DNA of 64,000 bases, taken from positions 1,182,491 to 1,246,490 of the forward strand of contig NC_051092.1 of the NCBI RefSeq assembly GCF_901709675.1. Reading direction: 5' to 3'. The position numbers and the translations under genes are program-made. This DNA is from Syngnathus acus (taxonomy: Eukaryota; Chordata; Actinopteri; Syngnathiformes; Syngnathidae). Below are positions 55,801 through 64,000 of the stretch, piece by piece. Every line of letters starts with the position of its first letter. Positions within the stretch are counted from its first letter, which is position 1. The notes beneath the pieces were generated by a model. That model was not told the DNA's origin. It ran no database searches and worked only from the letters and a program-made list of their open reading frames with translations.

Positions 55801-57625
55801 GTGTCCACTTTACTGTGGTTTCATTCAAGTCTTTGTTTCCAAATGCAGGTTTTGTGCCTGCACTTGAAAAGGTTCCACTGGACTGCCTTTTTGAGAAATA
55901 AAGTGGACACTTATGTGGAATTTCCACTAAAAGACTTGGACATGAAGGGCTATTTACTTGAGGTGAGTTTGGACACAATCTTAAACTCAATCATGGACCA
56001 TTACAGAAAATGTCCCTCCGGAATGTGAGCGCTAAGACAACAAAAGTATGAAGGAGTCAGAAATGGAATCAACTTACATCCAGAGGGAGCAAAGTGTGAA
56101 CGCAGCCTTAGGACAGATGTGCAAGAGCCTTGTTAGAGTCCTTCAGACTTGTTGATTCCGGTCCGGTATCATTTCATTGTACTATCAGGTCACTGCGGTC
56201 TGCCGTAACCACTTCTGTTTGAACCATCTTGGGCACTTTGAAAGTTGTGCTGTATGTTAAAAAGAAGAAGGGAAGTATTTACAGTCTGTCAACAAAAAGC
56301 TAGCAGCTACTCATTCACTTTGCACGTGTTCACTTTTAGGAGGTGCTGTCTAATTAAAAAAGACACGGACTTTTAAGCCTGAAGCAGGTCTGATGCTGTG
56401 ACTTTCAAAATACTGGTTTTAAAAAAACGACTGGTTGTAAGCTGTAGGGGGCGCCACTCTACAATAAATGTCCTATTTGAAAATCTGCACGTGTCTGAAT
56501 GAGCAGGCAACCAGCCCTTTGTGACTGATAACTTCCTAACCACTCATTTGTACTCAAATTCTTCACGGGAGTGTTTGGCACATGATAAACCCTCCCAACC
56601 ACCGCTAGTCCTGTCCTATCTCTTTTACCAGTCCACGTAAAACGAGTCCAAACTGTATTGTTTATTATCGCCAATTGTTGCTTTCTTTTCTCGCTGTCCG
56701 ACTGAATTTCCAATAAATAATGATGCATCCAACCACAGATGGCAAGTTTAAGCAGCACAACAGAACAGGTTTTTAAAAAAAAAAAAAAAAAAAGACAGCT
56801 GGAAATTCTAGCTATTATTGGAGTTCTATTCGAGCGACAGCAGAAAGCAAACATATGATGGCATGAAAAATGCACTCGCCTCACATTTATCTCTTTAGCC
56901 AGAGAATTTGTGAGCTGTTATTGGAGTTATATTTGAGCGACAGCAGAAGGCGACATATGATGGCATGAAAAATACACTCACCTCACTTTGATCTTTTTAG
57001 CCACAGAATTTGTTAGCGGAGAGCTGTCTGTATGACCTGGCGGCCATTGTAGTGCATCACGGCTCTGGGTAAGTAAAACAACATTTTCTATATCACAAAC
57101 AACCACATTTTATGTCTTGTCTCCCCCCCCCCCAATTTATGTTCCAAGCACCACTTTCAAATCCGATTGAACTGATGCTCGGTAGCGGCGCTGTTTGATC
57201 ATAGACCTCTAAGGGGCAGTGTTGTGCCAGACGTAGCCGATCCCCACCTCAGCTTTTTTGGACAACTGCAAAAATGTGACCGAGGCCACGTGTGTTTCGG
57301 CAGGGTGGGATCGGGCCACTACACGGCGTACGGCAGCCACGAGGGGCGCTGGTACCACTTCAACGACAGCACGGTGACGCTCGCTAACGAAGAAACGTTG
57401 AGGAAGGCCAAGGCGTACATCCTCTTCTACGCGGAGAGGACCGAGCAGCCGGCCGCAACGCCGGACACGTGCCGTGCAAAGGTTTTGAAAGACCAATCGG
57501 CGGAGGATAGCTCGCCGGTACAAAGCGCAGACACAGCCGGAGCAAAGGAATTGATTTCTGAGAGAAAGGGATCGCCCAAGGGCTCTGCGTACATGGGCGA
57601 TGACGTTGAAGCAGCAACGCAGTGA
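52832..57625 (+). CDS. usp3: Ubiquitin carboxyl-terminal hydrolase 3
   Basis: USP3 removes ubiquitin from histones H2A and H2B and acts in DNA-damage signalling (nucleus). Fifteen exons give 574 residues: 52832-52922, 53042-53102, 53227-53364, 53453-53536, 53642-53723, 53830-53909, 54079-54192, 54534-54647, 54732-54881, 55187-55293, 55458-55538, 55610-55728, 55849-55962, 57001-57068 and 57304-57625. The N-terminal zinc-finger UBP domain has CLTCLVVHCG and CYRCDEF. The catalytic domain holds the Cys box GLRNLGNTCFMNAILQSL, QQQDAHEFMRYLLDHL, zinc-binding CLICGTES and YYCHKCKKRQ, the His box GSGHYTAYG and HFNDSTVT. I placed the exon 9 donor at 54882 because it alone keeps frame into NGTPSVV. About 55 residues follow the usual family end (AYILFYAER). 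A decoy acceptor lies at 56898, before exon 14. Confidence 0.95.
56811..57019 (+). repeat. 103-bp tandem duplication covering the usp3 exon 14 acceptor
   Basis: Two head-to-tail copies (starting 56811 and 56914) share GCT(A/G)TTATTGGAGTT, GAGCGACAGCAGAA, ATATGATGGCATGAAAAAT and the acceptor CTTTAGCCA(G/C)AGAATTTG. They differ by scattered substitutions and one base of length. Confidence 0.92.
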
Positions 57626-59773
57626 TTCAGACCAATTGCATTCTTCACCTCAGTCACACCCCACTATTGTTTTTTTAATATCCTTACGACATCATCACAT
57701 GGTTTAGAATGTAAATTTGCGTTCATCTCCTTGGTGTTTTGTAATTTGGTGGATTTTCAATCCCGATGTCATTTTTTACTGACTGATTACGGTTATTGTG
57801 TTCGTCACCTGCAGAGTACGGGATACACATACTGATGGTTCTTAACTTTAACCCGAAGGTAGAAAATTTGGTCCGCCTTACTCATGTGGGACATTTTAGC
57901 CTTTTTAATTCAAACATCTTTATGACTGACAAAAGCTCATCATGACCAGAATGAGAAAGATGTTTTTGTTCGTACTTGAAATAGCATGTGAAAGCTAATG
58001 GAAAATGCATCGCAAATGTTGTTTGTTGAAGGATCGGGCTCTGTGGAAAACATTTCTTTTTTTTTTTTATATATTATCATTTCTAACCATGAAATAATTA
58101 CATTTCCTCATAGAATCAGTTCAATGACTTGAAGACAGCATCCATGTTTTTTTTTCCTCAATGACTCAGATCAATTAAAAATGTAAAACCACAATTTGTC
58201 TGATGGTGAAAATGATCATTGGTGCAGCCTGAGATTCAAACGGCAAGCGAAGAAGACCCAGGTATACTAATGCAATTGAGTTAGAAATTCGAATGAAGCC
58301 AGCTCATTTCTTTTGATAACGTGCTCTCTCTCCACTTGGAATTGAAAGTAGTCTTTCATGTTCAAGAGCCGTATGGAAGGTGCCGGTGACCCTTTGTTAT
58401 TAGTCCAAAACAACACACACACACACTGGATATGAGTCAGTGCATCTCTGCGCAAAACAACGCACTGCTGCTCTCACGTGGCTCCTTGAAAACATAGATT
58501 CTTTTTTTCTCTCTCTAAATATGACGCAGTGATGCTGTAGTATGCTGAGCACTAAAGAGCTCACATTGAGCAGTGTTTTTTTTTTCCCCCCCTCGCTGGT
58601 AGAAGGACATTGTGACACAGTGAGTCACGATTCAGAATGTATTCCCGGCACTCGTGTTTCACAATGTCCTCAGAGTGTGTGTGTGTGTTTTTGACTGATA
58701 GAGGGTAGAACAGGACATGACTGGCAGTAGTATGCGATGATGATTGGGGCCATAATGGCATGTCCTCTGCACTGCTCTTAAGCAATTTCAGACAGTGACT
58801 GGGTCACAGATCCACCTTTAGAGAAAGTATGGACTAACAAACAACATGTGACAACGGTCGCTCACATGGAGGAGTTTTTTCACAACGTCATTATCTTGGG
58901 TACAATACAGGGAAGTTGGCAAAGTGAAATGGGTCAGGTTGTACTGTACTCCCTTTTTTTTTTCCCAAGTTCCGCATTTCCCGGACTTACAGTCTCACAT
59001 TTACTTGTATTGGTCGATGTGTGATTATTATTTTTTTGACTGTCTCAAATATCTTACAATGTTTTCACTTTCAGAGACATGAATGCAAACGTTTGGCTCC
59101 ACGTCAATATGAGGGAGAAAAAACTCAAAATGGCTTAGCTCGACAGGCTACTTTGTCATTTTCCGTACATTTGAATGTATGAGTCCTGCATATATGCGCC
59201 ATTTCTAAGATAAAGACGATTCAAAACGTTTTGCGATATATATTTCAAAGTGGAACGATTCTGTTCGATTCGACTTGTGTCTTTTAAATCGAAACGATTT
59301 CCCGGTTCAAATTTTTTATTTATTTTTTTTGTCACACCCTACAAATAATGATTTCAACATGCAGTATTAACGAACAGTATCACGCACGCTGTGTGTCAAA
59401 GTTACTCCCTCCCTTTCTCCCCCATGTCACTCAGGGTGCATTTCTATCAGATAACGAGTCATCCCGGCCGGATAACATCTGCTTTACCCCGGTGGGCCGT
59501 TTGCCGCCCGTGGAGCGCCGCGACAGATGGAAAGGGAGCGTGTGGCTCCAACACTTCCCTCTCTGACTGCGCTGGCAGTTGTCTTCCCAAAATAGCCTCC
59601 ACTGCACAGCCTTATATGAGCAAGGCCTCCAGCGTGCGCCCAAGGAGGTATCATGTATCTAGGCCACACAATACGAGCCGAGCCGCGAGGCTCATTGTTG
59701 CTGCCTACCATCAGGCCTCTCCGCGCCCAGGGGACGAGCCAGGCCCCTGCGTGGCTCTGGAAACGGCCACGCC
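57626..59773. other. usp3 3' UTR and fbxl22 upstream region
   Basis: An ATTAAA at 58174-58179 could end usp3. CA/GT microsatellites lie at about 58409 and 58677. No coding exon is visible. The last 190 bp before fbxl22 contain two CArG-like elements, listed separately. Confidence 0.55.
59587..59619 (+). promoter_or_regulatory. Paired CArG-like (SRF) elements upstream of fbxl22
   Basis: CCAAAATAGC (59587-59596) and CCTTATATGA (59610-59619) each match CC(A/T)6GG at nine of ten positions. They lie about 155-185 bp upstream of the ATG. SRF-driven expression would suit a sarcomeric gene, but this is inference. Confidence 0.35.
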
Positions 59774-62700
59774 ATGGAGCTCATCCAGCTCAACCGCGAG
59801 TGTCTCCTGCATATTTTCTCCTTCCTGGATAAGGACAGCCGCAGGAGTTTGTCTCTTACCTGCGCGCAGCTGCGGGATGTCTTTCTGGACCCCCTCCTGT
59901 GGAAGGTGCTCCACTTTGACTCGCTCTCTCAGCTGAGGTGCGACAACTTTGTGCTAGGAGCCTTTTTGCGTCACCTGTCCATCTGCTGGTACTCCAGCAG
60001 GGTGCTGAAGGTGTGCAACATCGAGGACTGGTTGAAGAGCTCCTTTCAGAGGGACATCTGCAGAAAGCACGACAGACTGGTCAGCACCTTCCTAGCTCGT
60101 GTCGGCCACATGTGAGTGCTTGATATGTTTTTGGAAATGAGTGAGCCAAGGCGCATATTAGATTCACGGCACTCCGCCAAACAAAAATGTTACAAAAGGT
60201 ATGAAAGCTGAAATTGTGATCTCATTTCAATCAATGGCAACAAAGAGCAGCAAAAAAATAAATGAGCAAAAGCCTACTAGAACATCTGAGCTTTATTTGA
60301 GGTTACTCAGAAGCGCCTCAAATGGTGACAGGTTTGTTGTAACTCCAGTAACATTTTAGCGTCAATCAAAAGCAAGCATTATCAGAGGACGACAAGATGC
60401 TGAAGGCCGGTCAAGAGTCAAGGAAATGATTTAACATCTCACGGCATGCCAGCAATAATGATGGTATGACGTCATCTCAATCGACTTAGTGTTCAATCTG
60501 GGCCTGTTAGTTGAACAAGAAGCTATTATTCCTTTGTATGAATAGAAACGGGTGGATACACAGGTTTATTGTCATTTAACGGAAGGGCATTTATCTGTTC
60601 TGCGTGGAACCATTCATAATACTAAAAGGCTTTCTAACAAATGAAATGAAAACGGTTCATTTCCGACTTGGCGATCTCACACAGCAAGCATCGGCACCCT
60701 GCTTAGCAATCACCAACATGGAAAAAAATGGATGGATGACAGGTTTATTTTTTCAGGAAGGAAAATCATGCAGGTGTAATTATCTCTCGCTGACAGGGAA
60801 CAAAATAATTAGCGGCAGCTCGTGCTTGAAGACTAAAAAAAAACCTAAAAGCCGACACGTGATTGTGAGAAAATTGCAGTGCTGAGCTACGTCATTACCT
60901 TTCATTGACTAATGTGGCGGTAGTTGCATTTGATTGGTCACTGGCAAAAGAAAGCACATCCTGTCATGTGAGCAAGCCCAACCTGTCAGCCTTTGCAGAG
61001 GCGTAATGATGCCTCGGAACATCCACGCGCCACAGACAAGTGACGCAGCTGCGAGACAAGTGGAGGGGAGGGCGGGGCTGCTTTGCATCTGTGAGCAGGG
61101 GGGGTCTTGCATGAATGACCCTGTGTGGATTTCCTGTTGGGTGAAATTTGAGAGCTGCGAAACCAGTCCAAACTGGAACTGCCTACTTTGTCTGGCACGT
61201 CCATTTTGATGCCTCCACTCATGGCATACTGATAAACCCGCCCCCAAATTGTGAGGAAAGCTTGCGCGAGCCTAGGAGGGGCGCTCAAGAGTGATATGGA
61301 TGGCCTTAGCCCCGCCCACTGCGTGCATGCAGGTGGAGCCTACAATTGACTCTTTGTTGTTGACAGAGGAATGAACATGTGCATCTATCGTCTTCCTCTC
61401 CTCATGGCTTTTTATGGGAAAAGCTGTAAAACATCTACCGGCCTTTTTTTGAGCGCGCCATCTAGCATGTCGACGACATTTCAAATGAACAAAGTAGTGT
61501 ATTTGTTTCGACTTTGCTACTTCCCACCACTGCAGTGAGATATGCGGTGTTTGAATAAATGGAGGCTTTGAGCGCCGGCGCTAACACAAGCGCGCCTTGT
61601 TGAGTTAGTTCAAAGATTTCTAAAATTGTTAACCGAACGTGTTGGAAACAAAGCCACCCTTCCACCCCGTATGTCAAAAACCTTTTGGGGTTTGTTGGCA
61701 GAATTTGACCAAGCCTAACCAAACAGGCAGACGGTGGCATCGTCAGTCTGGAGAATCAGACCGGACTGTGCCTATGCGATTGTTTGGATTCTTTTGTTTT
61801 CATGGGTGCTTCATTCATCAAAAACTGATGGAAAGCTGAAAAGAAAAAAAACTGACAGTCATTATCAGGCCCGCAAAACTGCAGAGTTGCAAGTTTCCAT
61901 TTTAGAAACTGATCAAGATACATCTGCTTAACGGAGATCGTTTCGAACGCTTGAGCTTGAAAAGGTGCGGTTACTTTTGGAGAGCTGCCAAAAAAAAAAC
62001 TCAGCTTGTAGCCAATTTCCTTTTAAAGCTTTTGAGGGCTACAATTAAAATGGAATATGTACACTCAAATTAAAAGGGAGTTGCTATGAGTGGGTGGATT
62101 ATGTAACTTTAAGACTTGCTAGCCCTTTCACATCCCTTCCCTCTAACAACCAACAGAGTGAATCTCCATTTTTTTTTTTTGATGTTATTGTCATGCTAAA
62201 GCTGGGCACTGGCACGTTGCTGCACGTGGATGCGCCGCTATCACATGCGCGGGCGGAGGTTACTGGGGCAGCACCCGTCACACGGGCAGTCCACTGGAAT
62301 ATGTTTGGCTCACATGTGGCAAAGCTTATGTAAGTCTTTACGTAAGCTGCATTAGTGAACGTGAACGACATCTCTCTGCCGCCCGCGTGCTCGTCGTCCC
62401 TGCCAGCCTGACGAGTGTCAAAGATGCTTGCGTGAAAAAGAAAAAAAAAATGTGGTTCAAATCAAAACGACCGTTTGTTAAGTTGCCCGTCATCCTGTTA
62501 TTGTTCTGCCCACTAAAAGCGGACGCCCTTGATTTATGAAAGCTTTCTTCGACGAAACACATAGTCCCGTAGGGACGCGGAGCGAAGCGTCGGCAGGCTG
62601 CAAAGTATCACAGATCGTATGGCTGCCTCTCGGAGCTTTGCTTTTCAACACGTGTGTCATCTTCTCCAGCTGTAACTCTCGATTATCTCGCCCCCGAGGC

Positions 62701-62849
62701 CCAGCCTTTGGCAAATAAGCACACGCGCCAAACAGCAGTGCTTACTTAGGAGTAGTGACTGTCTTTCTTCAAACAAAACTATTCCCTCCTTGCTTTTGCT
62801 GTGTAAAAATGACTCACAACAGGCTTGCGGTACGATTCAACCTCCGTTA

Positions 62850-62889
<40 letters not shown>

Positions 62890-63633
62890 TGTGGGGGGGT
62901 ACCACAATCGGTAAAAATCTGCAATATATTCAGACAAAAATTACACAAACTTAAATAGTAAACTACAAAAACATCAACCAAACTATCTACTGTAATTTCC
63001 CCTAATGATTGTCCGCTAGCTTAATGCTAACAGACAATACAAAACGTGATAGACCGGCTAACAGAAATGAGCTGTTACAGTTATTGTGAACCTTAGTTAG
63101 TCGGGGACCTTATCGACATAACGTTTCTTCTTGTTTCTTATGAAGGGGAAGCTCTATTAGTAGAATTTAGTGCTGCCTGACAAGTTGCAGCAACATTTGG
63201 TCCAAAGTTTGAATTAACACAGAAATGTCCGAATGTCCAAAATTCAGACATTGCAGAGTAATTGAGCAATTTTGTGTGCTGCAGGTGCCCTCACCTGCTA
63301 TCCTTGAAGCTCTCCGGCTGCGCACACATCGCAGATCAGGATGTAATGGTTGTGCTGCAGAGGTGCGGGAAGCTGCGCCACCTCCACCTGGAGAACTGCG
63401 TCGGCATCACGGACCGCATCCTGGATGGGGCGGCGGCTCACGGTGTGAGCCTGGAGGAGGTCAGGGTGGACTTCTGCAGGAACATCACAAAAGAGGGGCT
63501 CAAGGTCATGCGAGAGAAGAGGCCCGAGCTGAGGCTGAGTGCAGAGAGAAGCGCAGGCATGATCCCAGATAGTAAGCCTGAGGAGAATGTGCCGCTCAGG
63601 AGAACCTTGCAGAAACTCTTGGAAATCTCCTAA
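59774..63633 (+). CDS. fbxl22: F-box and leucine-rich repeat protein 22
   Basis: FBXL22 is a substrate-recognition subunit of an SCF ubiquitin ligase in heart and skeletal muscle that controls sarcomeric alpha-actinin and filamin C. Two exons (59774-60111 and 63285-63633) give 228 residues. The F-box occupies about residues 1-45 ([20 protein letters not shown], then TCAQLRDVF). The conserved [20 protein letters not shown] follows. Exon 2 carries leucine-rich repeats ([51 protein letters not shown]) and a basic tail ending [12 protein letters not shown]. The junction, CAC AT|G TGC, keeps frame. The usp3-fbxl22 order is as in other vertebrates. Confidence 0.95.
60112..63284 (+). other. fbxl22 intron 1
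   Basis: A 3.2-kb intron, the largest in the window. It holds a GT microsatellite (62852-62886), AT-rich DNA and a mixed-composition stretch at about 62560-62720 with GATTATCTCG and CACGTG-like cores. I recognise no gene or transposon in it. Confidence 0.55.
62852..62886. repeat. (GT)n microsatellite
   Basis: About 17 uninterrupted GT units in the fbxl22 intron. Confidence 0.97.
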
Positions 63634-63869
63634 TGGCTTTCCCAAGGACCATATATTTTTCATTCACAGTGTGATTTTTTTTATTATTATTTATAGGGTC
63701 TGTCTTGACTTTATTTTTACTACTTTAAATTCCTGGGTGATTGTCCTCTTTGCCTTAATTTGAGTTGAATATTGTCCTACTGTGAATAGCAAAAAAAAAA
63801 AAAAGCGTAATTGGCACCCTTCAATTTTTTAAAGCTTATCTTTAATATTACCCTTGATGATTTAATTTC

Positions 63870-64000
63870 AGGCGGCTCGGTGGCGCACTGGGTAGCACGT
63901 CCGCCTCACAGTTAGGAGGGTGCGGGTTCGATTCCACCTCCGGCCCTCCCTGTGTGGAGTTTGCATGTTCTCCCCGGGCCCGCGTGGGTTTTCTCCGGGC
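63870..64000 (+). mobile_element. tRNA-derived SINE (DANA/V-SINE-like), cut by window end
   Basis: The 5' tRNA-like part has an A-box region (GTGGCGCACTGGGTAGCA) and a B-box (GGTTCGATTCC). It is followed by TGTGTGGAGTTTGCATGTTC and GTGGGTTTTCTCCGGG, the conserved body of fish DANA/V-type SINEs. It is well preserved, so probably young. The 3' end is outside the window. Confidence 0.9.

Noticed and set aside
63870-63945. Possible tRNA gene with A and B boxes
   Set aside because: The sequence continues directly into the SINE body and lacks a full cloverleaf, so it is the tRNA-like head of a SINE.
1-64000. CRISPR arrays, operons, ribosome binding sites, prophage or other bacterial features
   Set aside because: None seen. 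The intron-exon structure and repeats are those of a vertebrate nuclear genome.

Overview
This window looks like nuclear DNA of a ray-finned (teleost) fish. The genes are vertebrate, with GT-AG introns. Most introns are short (about 70-400 bp). The repeats are typical of teleosts: a tRNA-derived SINE with a DANA/V-SINE-like body, an L2-type LINE fragment, and hAT and MITE elements. The compact layout suggests a percomorph-like fish; the species cannot be named from the sequence.

I could assemble nine protein-coding genes exon by exon. All nine give uninterrupted reading frames whose exon lengths sum to a multiple of three. In order they are: stra6 (+, 4413-12610, 17 exons, 653 aa); islr2 (-, 14395-16533, one coding exon, 712 aa); sema7a (-, 21031-27110, 14 exons, 644 aa); commd4 (+, 28277-29659, 8 exons, 199 aa); neil1 (+, 30718-32548, 9 exons, 402 aa); man2c1 (-, 32657-39267, 26 exons, 1024 aa); a carbonic anhydrase XII-like gene (-, 42425-47766, 9 exons, 446 aa); a membrane-anchored two-Kunitz-domain gene (+, 48813-50990, 6 exons, 213 aa); usp3 (+, 52832-57625, 15 exons, 574 aa); and fbxl22 (+, 59774-63633, 2 exons, 228 aa). 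That is ten loci if the Kunitz gene, which I cannot assign to a named orthologue, is counted.

The left part (stra6, islr2, sema7a, commd4, neil1, man2c1) carries genes found in human 15q24. The right part (ca12-like, usp3, fbxl22) carries genes found in human 15q22. The junction lies between 39.3 and 42.4 kb and is repeat-rich. The genes are not an operon. They cover retinol import (STRA6), neural and immune cell-surface signalling (ISLR2, SEMA7A), COMMD trafficking and NF-kB biology (COMMD4), oxidised-base repair (NEIL1), glycan turnover (MAN2C1), extracellular CO2 hydration (CA), protease inhibition (Kunitz), histone deubiquitination (USP3) and sarcomeric ubiquitin ligation (FBXL22).

The most unusual items are as follows. 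(1) The CA XII-like protein has lost the expected membrane anchor and carries a 167-residue C-terminal tail of no family I recognise. (2) In the Kunitz gene the first domain has lost exactly the Cys14-Cys38 pair, and both domains have a non-basic P1 residue. (3) A ~103-bp tandem duplication in usp3 has copied a splice acceptor and the start of an exon, leaving a decoy acceptor. (4) A hAT element with a perfect 8-bp target duplication sits in the outermost bases of an older MITE inside a man2c1 intron, and it retains a BED zinc-finger reading frame. (5) An orphan promoter-like cluster lies at 2.4-2.9 kb with no gene in the window assigned to it.
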